64,000 nucleotides of DNA from Heterobilharzia americana (taxonomy: Eukaryota; Platyhelminthes; Trematoda; Strigeidida; Schistosomatidae), in contig OX104127.1 in assembly GCA_944470555.2 (NCBI GenBank), positions 42,831,934-42,895,933 on the forward strand, given 5' to 3'. Each line of letters opens with the position of its first letter. The first letter of the stretch is position 1. A program made the translations under genes and the position numbers. This document shows, piece by piece, positions 21,046 to 32,762 of the stretch. The notes under the pieces are model-generated. The model ran no database searches. It saw only the letters and a list, made by a program, of their open reading frames with translations, and was not told where the DNA came from.

Positions 21046-21391
21046 ACTTGGAAATCTAATTATGGCTATCATTGGAATGCTGATTAAGAAACGGAGTGAT
21101 AATAAACTTTAGTAATGTGTGGAAAAATAGAAAGTTACTTTGAATGTATTGTTTGTAGTATGATACAAAAAGCCTTGTAAGTTGAGTTTACTCATAAGAT
21201 GTGTGAACATAAAAGGCACAAAAGGTCACTACTTTGATAAGTCTGTTTAAATGTATAGTATATCTAATCGATAAGCTTTTAGACTCTTTACGTCTCCATG
21301 AGTTTTTAATGCATATTTAATAGGCTGATTTGAATAAAAGACTTCATTGGAAAACTTATGATTATTTACTATCAGTTACCTCATGTTTTAG
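21046..21391. other. No gene seen
   Basis: AT-rich DNA between the RTE insertion and a fold-back SINE-A. Confidence 0.35.
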
Positions 21392-21520
21392 TGTTATTGC
21401 TTGTATTACACCGTCGTTGATTGGACCGAATTGATCAGTCTCTGTTGGCATATCGGCTCCTATGCGGATGCCTCGATTTGGTCTGTCTTTTAACTATGTT
21501 TAGTAATGATGTGTAGTGGC

Positions 21521-21576
21521 TATCAGTGGAATCCAGGATGCGCACTTCGTCCTATTTGTGACTCGTCAGCTGGATA
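21521..21576 (-). ncRNA. Hammerhead ribozyme motif, one core change
   Basis: It has the same layout as at 13806-13862, including GAAG for GAAA and paired ATCCAG/CTGGAT stem I, with the cleavage triplet ATC next to 21537. The shared change shows that both minus-strand copies come from one source subfamily. Confidence 0.7.
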
Positions 21577-21699
21577 TACCTGCTTCCCAGTGAGTGGCTA
21601 TCGTGGCTCGCTGGTGTAGTGGATAACGCGCTGGTGTTTGAAGCGATCGCTCCCGGGTCCGAATCCTGGTGGGAACAACATCACTCACTGGGAAGCAGG

Positions 21700-21760
21700 T
21701 ACATCCAGCTGACGAGTCACAAATAGGATGAAATGCGCATCCTGGATTCCACTGATAGCC
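21700..21760 (+). ncRNA. Hammerhead ribozyme motif, intact core
   Basis: Stem I ATCCAG (21703-21708) pairs with CTGGAT (21742-21747). The core is CTGACGA (21709-21715), and GAAA (21730-21733) precedes the palindromic ATGCGCAT. The predicted cut follows ATC at 21741. Helix II has one mismatch (GTCAC against AGGAT). Confidence 0.75.
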
Positions 21761-22289
21761 ACTATCCATCTTTACTAAACATAGTTAAAAGACAGGTCAT
21801 ATCGAGGCATCCGCATAGGAGCCGATATGCCAACAGAGACTGATCAATTCGGTCCAATCAACGACGGTGTAATACAAGCAATAACACTAAAACCTATACC
21901 GTTGTACAAGAAGTGACTATGGTCGCTCGGTGGTGTAGGGGATACCCCATGTTTCACTACAATAAAGTTACAGAAGATTTTTTGTTCTACAATAATACTT
22001 ATTGTAAAATTAATAAGCATTTTCAGTGAATTATCTAATGCATCTGTACACATTTCCATTGAATATCTCAGTCTACGACAAAATTTTAGAAGATATTATC
22101 TCTTGTGCTTCTTTCAAAAAATCCCTTATTTATATGTCCTTAAGCTGAATCCTGGATTTTATATGTTACTACTGTCGGTTATCGAGACGAAATTTACTTG
22201 ATGGTAGTCACATTTTACTCATGTAAGGATTTATCACTACAAGTCAGTAGGAAGTGAATGACTGCTGAAAAAAATTATCAGGTTCTAGG

Positions 22290-22800
22290 GTAGTCTCTTT
22301 CACTAATCTAGGCAACACTGTTTCAACTACAGGCAACACAGACACAGACGAGGACGTCAAAGTCAGGAAGAATCGGAAAGACAGCAAGATGGGCGTCCAC
22401 TAACCTGAAACCAGTGTGGAGATCTTCTGAACTCCACTCTGCATAAAGCGTGAACAACATACGGATTTTCAACACCAATGCCAGTCGTGTCAGTGCTTCC
22501 ATGTGATGGTTGAGAGAGTTGGCGCGTTACGAAGGGCATTTCCAACAAACTACAGACATTTATCAACAAGTGCCTGCACTGGCCAGTTACTGAAGCTCAG
22601 ATGGCTAGAATGATAAGAATAAGCAAGAAGGAACTCTGGCAGGCTTGCTGGTGACGAACCAACAAAGCAAGAACCTATCGCTGAACAAATATGCAGGAGG
22701 AGTTGGAGATGGATTGGGCATGCACTGAGAAGACCGTTTGGAGACGTGCTACTGAAGCTTTATGTTCCACTAGGAACCCAAAGGACAAATAATGATAAAA
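22290..22800 (+). mobile_element. RTE-clade fragment with internal deletion
   Basis: It runs from the LGNTVSTT block (CAACACTGTTTCAACTACAG) to the 3' end AACCCAAAGGACAAATAATG. About 220 bp are missing where GAGAAGACCGTTTGGAGACG joins the WRRP block to the final RATEAL block. Confidence 0.8.
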
Positions 22801-24685
22801 AAGGTGTAATCATTATACGCTATCAGAAATGATTTGTGTTAAAATAATTAATTTAATTATAATCATTTTTTAGTTCCGTTTTCATCCATAATAAACTACT
22901 AAGCATAATGTAAGATGAATTCACGTGTAATTTAATTCAGATTTAGTACAGTTCGAAAAGACATGTAGTTGCTTATCTTTGGTATCATAAAAATGCATAA
23001 AAGATGGATTCTTCACAGCTCAGTAGGAGTAAAGTGTTTTAACTATAACTTCTTATGAATTACACTAGATGGATGTTTACTGACTGGTCTTTGGTAGATT
23101 CTAAAAACGCTTCAAAATGACAGTTTCATTATTTCCTGACTTTAATCATTTTTGAAATATTCAAAGTGTATTAACAGTTCTATTCTTTACAAGTCAATTT
23201 AGTGTTTTTCTATAGTTTCAATAATAACTAAAATCTATATTTCAACTTTGGAAAAAAGTTACTTAAGTTCGAATCAGTTATTACTTAAGTATTGATCAAA
23301 ACGGTTATACTTTATATCAGCATATCTAGATAAAGGTAATCAGAAGAATAATGACTAATCAGAAGTGATGTAATCAAAAGTCGTATGGTATGATATTAGT
23401 TCCTATGTGGTGAATAATTGAAAAATTTAGTAAATATTTACCAAAATAAAGTTATTGGATCATGATGAAATCTGAAGGTCAGATTGCATTTGATTTATAA
23501 GAGATATAGTTTTACTTTTCACTTCTTGGACATCTATGTCTTCCTTTATGAAGGTTTTCTTTTCTTGTGACACATTGTCTTAGATAGGATTATGAATTTA
23601 ACATTTTATTCAGCTAAAAATTTAAGAAATCAGAAAGATACTCATCTTAGCTTCTGGATTATTTTTTTTCAACCTAGTGGATTGGTTTTTACAGTTTACA
23701 AAGAAAAAATATCTTTAATCAGGTCAAAACTTGTTCACTGGAAAGCTTTTATGATTATATATATATACATAAATGAAACGTAGTAAATGATATTAATTTT
23801 CGAATTCACCTGGGGCAAACAACAATAAAATTATATTGTGTTCTAACATTTTCCTCCTAGAAAATCAAAGAAAAAAAAAAAGAATATGGTTTTTATTTTA
23901 TAAGGCATAGTGCTATCAGCAGATTTATTAATCGAAATCAAATTGTTTTGTGTATTGTGAAAACAACCTTTAAAAACAATATTTTGAAAATTCTATTCTT
24001 TGTAAAACACTTAGATCTGACTACTAATGTATATCATCTGAAAGATGGTTAAAGATCAGAATGTATTTTTCAGTTATTTTCATCACTTTCATAAGTCCTG
24101 TGTTATGCTTACTCACTTAATAAGTGAATATATTTCACTGAAAAAGTAAAACATAATTATGTTTGTGCTATTTATTCCATTCTAAGGAATGATTCCATGA
24201 GTCCATCTTATAAGTAGAGGATTTTTTATACTGTTATGAAAAATCCTGTCCCTACTACATAACATATAGATGCCTCATGGGGTCACTAATTTTATAGTAA
24301 TTAAGAATAGATGATCACATATAAATCTCTAATTGATATTGAGAAGAAGGTTGGGGTAAATAAATTAGGATCTTTTGGTAAACATTAATTGTTAACGACA
24401 TTATTTTACAAGAGTAAAGCAGTGATTAAGGATCAGTCAGGAATAAAAATCTGTTGGAAGCATTTATTAGACTTACTGATGGATGACAAAGATCATGCTT
24501 CTCTTAAAGGGAAATATTAGGTAGTTTTATTAATGTGCACCATAGATTTTCACTCATTGTTTATCATTCTTGGTTTCTAAAAATCCCCTTCCAATTTTAT
24601 TGTATAACTCCATTGGTTAGTAAAATTTACCTCTGAAGTCTCATCAGCCATGGCGAGTCAATTGCTGAGTTTGTCTTTACATGGC
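22801..24685. other. Longest repeat-free stretch so far, no gene
   Basis: About 1.9 kb of AT-rich unique DNA. The best ORF (23592-23783, 63 codons) has no splice context or recognisable motif. Confidence 0.4.
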
Positions 24686-25225
24686 AACTAAAAAGTTCCA
24701 TTGGCCTACACCAATTCACACTATTTATGGCTATACCATGATAACCAGTTGCCTACCAAGGGTCGGGTGTACTACATTATAGTTTGTTTTTGTCTACTAT
24801 ATGGCTGTAAAAAATGGTCAATCTAGTTGGAAGACTTAAGAAGGTTTCAATTATTCGATCTCCACTACCTTGATAGTACAAACCGTTTGTCATGGTACCA
24901 CCATGTCAGTAAATTAGAAGTCAGGTGTGGAGTTTTAGGGCAGAAAAAAACGTCTGTCCATAAGTTTATGAACCTTAACCGACTGAACTGGCCAAAGAAT
25001 CTGTTACATATGTTTAGTTACTGTATGCATCATAGAAAAATGTTTGCTGACTTATGTTCAGATTAAAGAAAGGTTGCAGACTGTTGTAGTGAAATATGGT
25101 ATAACCGCATAAAGTCTGACTAATAGTCTCAGTCGTGTAGGGGAATATAGACCTCTCATTTGGGATCCAGGCAGCAACCAAAACCATTGGGTCCAGACTG
25201 TATGTGGCATGCCTCAGAAATGATC
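24686..25225 (+). pseudogene. C-terminal remnant of a second non-LTR retrotransposon family
   Basis: Successive blocks, in shifting frames, match the end of a fluke non-LTR polyprotein different from the RTE family above: KVPLAYTNSHYLWLYH, TKGRVYYIIVCFCLLYGC, EDLRRFQLFDLHYLDS, LNRLNWPKNLLHMFSY, then SLTNSLSRVGEYRPLIWD and NQNHWVQTVCGMPQ. The expected motif order (LLYGCETW, then EDxRRLxVFDHRCL, then LNxLRWLGHVLRM) is clear. Frameshifts and stops make it dead. The exact clade is uncertain. Confidence 0.65.
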
Positions 25226-25855
25226 TTAGTGACAAATATTTATCCACCCATTGTTTCTATCTATCATATTGAATTTTATTAAAGTCCAACTTCTTCCTGG
25301 TCGGCTTTGATGACTTTATATCATTATGACTACTTTTTCCCTTATTCCCCAATCTATTATTTTAATATATTCTCAATTTATGCACTGATCTCATGTGTAG
25401 CATCTTGAACCGTTAAGCTGTAATGCCGGATCCTATGTTGTTTTTTATATGTCTACATTTATCTTGATCATATTTATAACCTAGATTATAATTCTGTGTG
25501 AAAGAATACTAGAAAACGTTGTTATTTGACTGTCCAGAGTGAATGGTACTACCTAAATCACTGGTGAGTGGTCAGATTATTATTTTGATCGCTTGTTTAA
25601 TCCAAATTCATTCAGTTAGTACTGTTAATAGAGAGTATTTGTCTAACAGTAATGACTTCCTTTGTTGTACACATTTTCTTACTTCCGATGAGCAAAATTG
25701 TAGCAAAAAATTGTTTTCATACTTTCATAAAAATAAAACTTAGGAAAATATTTATTTATTTTTATTCAATAACGTTATATCACAGCCTGTAATTTCAGTT
25801 TCTTGCTATTGTCTCTCAATCCTAATTTGATGTGAATTATGATTCGAAACAGCGA
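25226..25855. other. No gene seen
   Basis: The left part may be the 3' UTR of the preceding retrotransposon. A 66-codon plus ORF (25543-25743) is unrecognised. Confidence 0.35.
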
Positions 25856-25960
25856 CAGGTTCAAAAGACTTCAGAGAAAAGAGTGAAATGGTAACGTGCT
25901 ACTGAAGCCTTATGTTCCACTAAGAACCCAAGGGACAAATAATAATATAATAATAATAAT
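25856..25960 (+). mobile_element. RTE-clade extreme 3' end
   Basis: Only about 90 bp of the element (AGGTTCAAAAGACTTCAGAG to AAGAACCCAAGGGACAAATA) plus its (TAA)n tail: a severely 5'-truncated insertion. Confidence 0.8.
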
Positions 25961-25971
25961 GATTCGAATCT

Positions 25972-26186
25972 AAAACATTAGGAAGTAATGGAGAATAATT
26001 GTAGCTCAGATGGATGGTATTGGTTGTATTGTTTTCTGTGAGTTAGGTTGTTTCATAGGCACTAACTTCAGTATAACTTCATACTGAAGTTATTGCTGAT
26101 GATGTCATCGAGAGAAAGACAATGAAAACTTCACGATTAAACAACCCATCTCAGAGAACACAAATACAACCAAAACACTAGGAAGT
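25972..26186. mobile_element. Fold-back element (short form) with flanking direct repeat
   Basis: A palindrome centred at about 26070 (ACTTCAGTATAACTTCATAC/TGAAGT). The arms carry GTAGCTCAGATGGATG and GGTTGTATTG on the left and CTCAGAGAACACAAATACAA on the right. It is flanked by AAAACATTAGGAAGT and AAAACACTAGGAAGT (one mismatch), a likely 15-bp target-site duplication. The right terminal repeat is shorter than in the 43.7-kb copy. There is no coding capacity. Confidence 0.65.
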
Positions 26187-26534
26187 TTTAGATTTATATA
26201 CACAAAAATTCCTATATAATAATTTTCTATAGATTCTTAAACATTTTATTTCAGTATTCAAGAGTGTTTAGAATATCTAATGTTGCATTTCGTTGAAAAA
26301 TCCTGAGAAATTCAAGCTCGCATAGTTGATAATATACTTCCAACATTCATTTTGAACATATACGAATGTTGTTTCTAGGAAATTGCTTATTTTCACAACA
26401 GTCAAAATATATTTATAAACATCTGGTCAATATTCTAAAAGTTTTATATAACCATAATTATATACTGAGTAAAGCACCAATCTTTATAACATTTTATTAT
26501 GTGTACTAAGAATACAGAACAGGACTAATAGAAT
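26187..26534. other. No gene seen
   Basis: AT-rich flank between the fold-back element and a tandem SINE-A. Confidence 0.3.
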
Positions 26535-26952
26535 TATGATAAATTAGTTGGTTGTGGCGAGCAGAAGAATCTAGGATGCCCGTTTCCTCCTATTTGGGAC
26601 TCATCAGCTGGATGTTCATGCCGGCTCCTAGTGAGTGATGCTGTTCCCACTGAGACTCACACCTCGTACCCATCACTTCAAACGCCAAGGCGTCATCCAT
26701 TATGCCACAGTGGAAGGATAGCCACTTCTTGTACAATGGGTGATAGTTATTACTATTTATTGACATACTTGTTATTCTCCGTTGTTTTGTTGGATCGAAT
26801 TGTTCGACTTCAAATGGCATATGGGTTCCTATATGGATGCCTCGATATTGCTTGAATGTTAATTATGATAATTTGGTTGGTTGCGGCTAACAGAAGAATC
26901 CAAGACAATTCGATCCAACACAACAAACAATGGAGAATAGATAGTAATAAAA
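26535..26952 (-). mobile_element. Hammerhead SINE-A, partial head-to-tail dimer
   Basis: Reading the minus strand from 26905: a partial hammerhead end (GATTCTTCTGTTAGCCGC), a full tail, a tRNA-like head, and a second hammerhead (26620-26555). The repeated ribozyme segment recurs after about 325 bp. The second hammerhead keeps CTGATGA and GAAA, but the closing helix II pair is lost. From about 26905 a short tail piece in the opposite orientation (AATTCGATCCAACACAACAA) is fused on. Confidence 0.75.
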
Positions 26953-27264
26953 TTATTTTATTTGTCTACAGCTGAACTGTATTCCCAAACAGGTACAATT
27001 CGATAAAAACGAAAAATGTTTTAAGCTACTATTTTTCAGGAATTACTAGGATAAAGGAAATTCATTAGGCTTTCTGTATATATTTAAGGTTAGTGAAGAA
27101 ATTAGTTAAAGTCAGAAATGTCTAATGTTGTTCACATCTAGTGCAAATATTTTTGATTGAAACGATTTCATTGCGACTATGAAACAATAGGCATTAACTC
27201 CAATTCTTATGAAGTTTTCTTTCCGTAAAACTTATTGTAATGTTCTGTCTTAAGTATTTTGTAT

Positions 27265-27692
27265 AGTAATGATGGGCAGTGGCTAGCAGTGGAATCCAAG
27301 ATGCTCATTTCGTCCCATCTGAGACTCGTCAGCTGGATGTACCTGCCGGCTCCCAGTGAGTGATGTTGTTCCACTGGGATTCGGACACGAGAGCGATCGC
27401 TTTAAACGCAAGAGCGTTATCCATTACACCGTGAAGCCACCGTAGCCACTTCTTTTGCAACGGATAGTAGTTATTACTATCTAATGACATACTTTTTATT
27501 CCCCATTGTTTATTGTGTTGGATAGAATTGTCTTGGATTCTTCTGTTAGCCGCAACCAACCAAATTATCATAATTAACATTCAGGCAATATCGAGGCATC
27601 CACATAGAAGCCCATATGCCATTTGAAGTCAAACAATTCGATCCAACAAAACAACGGAGAATAACAAGTATATCAATGAATAGTAAAGGCTA
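27265..27692. mobile_element. SINE-A copies: minus unit and inverted arm
   Basis: 27265-27477 is a minus tRNA head plus hammerhead. 27478-27692 is the inverted counterpart of 26748-26952, including the same abnormal fusion of a ribozyme end to an inverted tail (AGAATTGTCTTGGATTCTTC). The shared junction shows that the two arms descend from one rearranged copy. Confidence 0.75.
27284..27345 (-). ncRNA. Hammerhead ribozyme motif, intact core
   Basis: On the minus strand: ATCCAG (27338-27333), CTGACGA (27332-27326), helix II GTCT with GGAC, GAAA, stem III ATGAGCAT with one mismatch, ATC cleavage triplet, TTGGAT (27299-27294) giving stem I with one G-U pair. Confidence 0.7.
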
Positions 27693-28217
27693 ATAGAAGG
27701 TAAAATAAATCATAAATATTCAACAGATATACATAATTAGAAATATGTTGCTTTATGACTAATGAAAATATTAATAAAGGTAGTTAAGGTAACAGTGAAA
27801 ACTAGATAATTTACATCGATTCCTCACCAAGGACTTTTGAATTAACTCTAACTGTATATTGATTTAATTATGCTTGAATTTAGCGTTGTTTTCTTAAACA
27901 TTTTTTATATACATCCATTTAATAAAGTAGATTCCATATTATCATTGTTGTATTACTGTTTACATAAATGATGACCTTTTAATTTTTATAGTTTTATAAA
28001 TATACTATAAGATATTACTTTTAATCTTACCATAAATTTCTTCTAATTCACTGTAATCTAACTGTGACCATATTTCTTTTTTAATTATGAAAGTGTAAAT
28101 TGTTTGCCTTAGTAATGGTTGTTTTTAGATAAAACTTGGCAGAGTAGTAAGTTTTCTGTTTGTTAAAAGTACCTACAGTTTTGCTAAACGTAGAGGTTCA
28201 TTACAACTATCATTACT
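27693..28217. other. No gene seen
   Basis: AT-rich unique DNA. Confidence 0.3.
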
Positions 28218-28770
28218 ATTCCTTTAGGCTCCTAGTGGAACAAAAAGCTTCTGTGTAGCACATAGACATTTCACTCTCTTCTCTCCAGTCTTTACCACCT
28301 AGATCCAACACTACCCACAACCTTTCATTCCTTCTTCACATCATCTCCTTCATGTCATCCTCACCTCGAAAAACCAACTCGTCGTTTCCTATCTGGGTTA
28401 AACTCGATGGTGTGGCCTGGGGTGTGATGTCCCCAATCGGTCTTCTCAGTGCACTCACAATCCACCTCCACTTTCTTCATCTACATAATTGTTGTATGAT
28501 TGGTTCTTAGTTGGTTCGTCACCAGGCAGTCAGAGTGAGTTCCTTGTTGATTATTCTTATTATTCTGGTCATCTGATCTTCATTGTGACTATGGAGTGAG
28601 CGTGGGCAGGAGTTGTTGATGTATGATGTCTGTAGTTTGTTGGAAATGCTTTTCATGATGCGCCATGTCTCTCAATCATCACACAGAAGCACTGACTTGA
28701 CTGGCATTGGTGTTGAAAATCCGTATGTTGTTCACGCTTTATGTTGAGTGCAGTAGATCTGCACATTGCT
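28218..28770 (-). mobile_element. RTE-clade 3' fragment (AAGCTTCTGTG subfamily)
   Basis: It is highly similar to the copy at 17826-18330, sharing AACAAAAAGCTTCTGTGTAG, AACTCGATGGTGTGGCCTGG and CAATCGGTCTTCTCAGTGCA. It extends slightly further 5', into the AGCATAAAGCGTGAACAAC region. Non-coding through frameshifts. Confidence 0.8.
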
Positions 28771-28977
28771 TCCATTTCTTCCCTGTCTACAATACAGCAT
28801 CTAGTTGAAGGCATTCCTATACCATACAGCTTTAGGTAATAAGTATGAATCAGTGCCTCAGTTTGGTTACGTGTATTCAAGTGTTAAATTGCTTTTTATC
28901 GCTCCGTAAGTAGTAAATATTACTATGTATATAGGTCATTATCTGTAAAAGCTAACTAATTTTAAGTTTGATGACTT

Positions 28978-29286
28978 TGACGATGGACGGTGGCTAGCAG
29001 TGGAATCCAGACCTCACTTTTCGTTGCATCTGGGACTCGTTAGTTGAATGTACTTTCCTATCGGTTATCGATGTTGTTCTCAGTGGGGCTCGAACCCGGA
29101 AGCGATCGGTTTAAACACCAGAGCATCATCCACTAGGCCTCTGACCCACGTTAGCCACTTCTTATGAAACCAGTATAGTTTATGTGACGTTGCTAGTATT
29201 ACCTCGTCACTGACTGGACCAAATTTTTTCCGGGTCTCTATTGGCATATGAGCTCCTGCATGGATGCCTTAATATTGCCTGTTACT
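28978..29286 (-). mobile_element. Hammerhead SINE-A, permuted order
   Basis: On the minus strand the order is tail (29284-29190), tRNA head (29165-29080, B box GGTTCGAGCCC) and hammerhead (29045-28985). The core is CTAACGA, missing the essential G, so it is inactive. The tail-first order matches the plus unit at 13981-14257. Confidence 0.7.
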
Positions 29287-29847
29287 TAATTTTTGATCTT
29301 AATGATGCATAGAGTCCTTGACTACTAGACTTTTTAGTTAGTCTAGATTCGTTTTTATATCTGAAGTGATCAGCTAGATGAGTATGTAAATAAATATTGT
29401 AAACATGTTTTCTTTTTATGTCGAAAAGTGCATTAATTATTAGGTAGTTGAATAAAAATACATCCATTAGTCAACTAAAACCCTAAAGAACAATCTACTT
29501 GAAATATATAGAGTTTAAAGTAAAAATGATGATATTGCAAGACACTTTGTTGTTAAAAAAAATCATGAGAATATCAGTGTTTATCTATACATTTTTCTAG
29601 TAGACTTTTTTTCCTTAAGATTTAAAATACATCACAATCTGTAATGAAAGACTATCCTTTATACGTTCAACTGTTCTAAATAATTTACTAGCTACTAATT
29701 AGTTCTGCATGTTAAATATTGTTAGTGAATTTTAAAGCGACAACTGTAATCACGTCGTTTTATTTACTTACCAAGCTTTTAAAGATGACATAGAATTACT
29801 GATGCATTCATACTTATACCAAAAAATAAATTTATAGTGTATCTGAG
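29287..29847. other. No gene seen
   Basis: AT-rich. The 61-codon minus ORF starting at 29467 is unrecognised. Confidence 0.3.
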
Positions 29848-30500
29848 ATATTATTATTATTTGTTTGTTTCTTGGGTTCCTAGTGGAATATGGGGCTTCA
29901 GTGGCATTTAGCCATTTCACTCTGTTCTCCGAAGTCTCCTCAACCTCACTCCACCACTGCCCATAAGCTTTCATTTCTTCCTCACATCATCTCCTCCATA
30001 TTACTCTTGACTCTGACGTCCAACTTGTCGTTTCCCATTTCGATTCTATTCAACGGCCTAGCCTGATGCATGATGTTCCCAAATGACCTTCTAAGTGGAT
30101 GCCCAACCCAATACACCTCCACTTCCTTCAAGTGCATATTTGTTTGGGGATAGGTTGTCAGTTGGCTCATCATCAGCCAAAGTGAGTTCCTTGTTGCTTA
30201 TTCTTATTATTCTGGCTATCTGATCTTTAGTTTGGAGCCAGCGTAGGCGGTAGCTGTTGATGAATATCTGTAGTTTATTAGAAATGCTTTTCGTGAAGAG
30301 CCAAGTTTCTGAGCGATATAGCAGCACTGACTTGACTGTCATTGGTGTTGAAAATCCGGATCTTGTTCATGCTTTATGGTGTGTGTTCAGTAGATCTTTA
30401 CACTGATTATTTCAGATTAATGAAAGTCTGTCTCGTTGCCTTTTCGATCTTGTTTTTCACATCCTTATCTGTACCTGCTAAAGTTGAAATGTGTCTGAGA
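29848..30500 (-). mobile_element. RTE-clade 3' half
   Basis: Minus-strand copy from (TAA)n and TTGGGTTCCTAGTGGAATAT back to the VRIG/TDEDV region. Frames carry LLYRSETWLFTKSISNKLQ and ISNKELTLADDEPTDN, again split by frameshifts. Confidence 0.8.
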
Positions 30501-32091
30501 TATATTATTTTTGAATCGATTTATGTTGAAACTACTATTTTTTCAAAATTTCCTATTTGTTTTACGGTTGAAGGTGGATAAAATTTGTATCTTACCTTCG
30601 TTTATATTAACTTTTTTCATTCTTCCTTTTCTACAAATCAAAAGGTGAATTTCTCATTTTCCCTTAACACTTCATATAACACACACTGAATTGTGATTGG
30701 TCAATATCAAAGAAATACTTTGTTTTACTTCTTCACATAACTGATTTCATGGAAAGGAATAATTTATCTATTTTGAATAGCTTTGGCAAGCAAAATATCT
30801 TTTTACAAAAAAGTAATTTATCAGATAAAAGTTGAACAATACTTAAATACCTGGTGTTTTTCAATAAATAATTATTCACCTATTAGAAAAATTCATAGAA
30901 CAGTTTTGTTTTCAGTGTTTTGGATAGAAATTTATCTCTTCAATAACTAGAAGTTTCTTGATAAAAAGGATTATTACTTTTACAATATACTTATACAAAT
31001 AATGTATATTCAAAACAAGAAACATCTATCTTTCAACTTGTGATATTGTCTACCTTTTCTAAAAGAAATAAGGAATTATTCAACTTATCAGTGGAAGTAT
31101 TTAACGAGTTTGTTAAATGAATCAGTTAAGAAATGATGTGGATGAACTTTTTACAAAGTCTTAATGATCATTTTTTACATATTAAAAAGAATATCTGTAT
31201 GTTTATAAGCTAGTTAACTTCAGGTTATTGAGTATTGTACTGTACTCTGTAATGAATATCTACCTTATTAATATTGTGTCAGGAAAACTGTAAATATAAA
31301 TAATTTCATGTTCAATTAAAGATTTTTATTGTAATTAAGATTACTGTTAACTTGAATTAAAAATAAACTAATCAGGTAATAAAACTTTGAAAAATATAAA
31401 AATTTTATTAATGGTTGCTGACATTTTTTTCTTTAAACCAAGATTTATTTATTATATTCAACATTACTCTTGTATGAAAAGATAAATGGAGAATATAAAT
31501 AATTGAAAGGATTCAGAATATATGTTAATCAGGATAGATAAAATATCAAGTTAACACATCTATTACATATGAGCAGTGAAAGTAAGTAATACAATCTGTT
31601 TTATCATTCAATTGATACGATTTAAAATTATATTTTCTTCTAATTTTACTATTGAAATAAATTTAGTAAATGAAATAGGTTAAAATGATTCTTTTATTCT
31701 CCTATATGGTAGAATGTAACTGAATAAATGATACATTATTACTTTGTAACTTTTGATTGATTAATTTGACAATAGTCACTCTGAAACTAGAAGCAATACA
31801 CTAATTCAATAACTGTCAGTTCAAGACATTCATTCAATTGTAGTTGACGCTTTTAACGTCTTTAATAATATGAAAAAAGATTGTTGAACAAATATGTTGG
31901 TAATGAGAAAAATTTTCCATTACCAGGTATAGAATAATTAATTTTTCATCTGAATCTTGGTTGTTTTGTTGGTTCTCAAATAGTTTTGTGTTCATTTCAA
32001 TATCTTTATATTTTCATTATGTTTCGTTACGGTTATAAATGGTGAACTGCCATAAGCTCATATTTTCGTGAGATTTCGCATTGTCATATCT
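30501..32091. other. Repeat-poor AT-rich stretch, no gene
   Basis: About 1.6 kb without recognised elements, long ORFs or splice-flanked frames. Confidence 0.4.
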
Positions 32092-32290
32092 ACTCGGCAG
32101 TGCGCAGTCATGACCAGGACCATCAACTAGCGAAACGGAATCCAGTGGTCCATATTTTCTACTCCAATCATTTCGCGATATAACGCGGCCTCCATCCGAT
32201 GCCATCGTTGAGAAAACGTCCTCAAGTTCGTCTTCGTTCACCCCACCGATTATGACTTCTGATTGGAACTTCCGAAATCACCAGTGAGCA
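32092..32290 (-). mobile_element. SINE-B, core deleted
   Basis: Minus-strand leader (ATATGGACCACTGGATTCCG preceded by diverged leader) joins directly to the tail side (GGTCATGACTGCGCACTGCC). The tRNA-like core is replaced by TTCGCTAGTTGATGGTCCTG. A 74-codon ORF over it is a by-product. Confidence 0.6.
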
Positions 32291-32334
32291 CTAGAATCAT
32301 TTGGTTTTGAAGTTTGTAGGGGTTTATTTGTTGA

Positions 32335-32762
32335 TTTCAGGTTGGGAAATATGGACCACTGGATTCCGACCCAATGGCTAACTGGTAACGTATGCAACGC
32401 AGAACCTGGAGGTCGTGGGTTTGACCCCTGGTGAGCGGAGTCATGGCTGCGCACTGCCGAGTGACATGTTGGGATGAAACAGATGTTCAGTGCTCCCAGT
32501 TTCCTAGTGTTTTTCCAACTGATGTATGTCCGAGACTAATATCAACTTGAAATATGGACCACTGGATTCCGTTTTAGTATCTCAATGCTAACAAGGTGAT
32601 CATGGAACCTGAATGTGTTTGTTTCGCTCGTTGATGGTCCTGGTCATGATTGTACACTACGGAGAAGCCCCATGCTGAGGCGAATCGATTAGCCAGTACT
32701 TCCAGGTTTTCAATGTCTCACCAACTCATGTCAGTCCACGAGAAATACCAGCCTGAAATCAT
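32335..32762 (+). mobile_element. Two SINE-B units in tandem
   Basis: Unit 1 (32335-32548) has the core GACCCAATGGCTAACTGG and B box GGGTTTGACCCC, with tail. Unit 2 (32549-32762) starts again at ATATGGACCACTGGATTCCG, has a decayed core, and carries TTCGCTCGTTGATGGTCCTG, a segment shared only with the inverted copy at 32092-32290. Head-to-tail tandem. Confidence 0.7.

Larger units (their letters stand above)
21392..21960. mobile_element. Fold-back hammerhead SINE-A plus start of a tandem unit
   Basis: Minus-orientation tail and hammerhead (21392-21598) meet a plus-orientation unit (tRNA head 21594-21690, hammerhead 21700-21760, tail to about 21900). The outer 200 bp are nearly perfect inverted arms with the tRNA head as the loop. 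The plus unit runs directly into a second tRNA head (21914-21960, GGTCGCTCGGTGGTGTAGGG), giving a head-to-tail spacing of about 320 bp. Confidence 0.85.
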
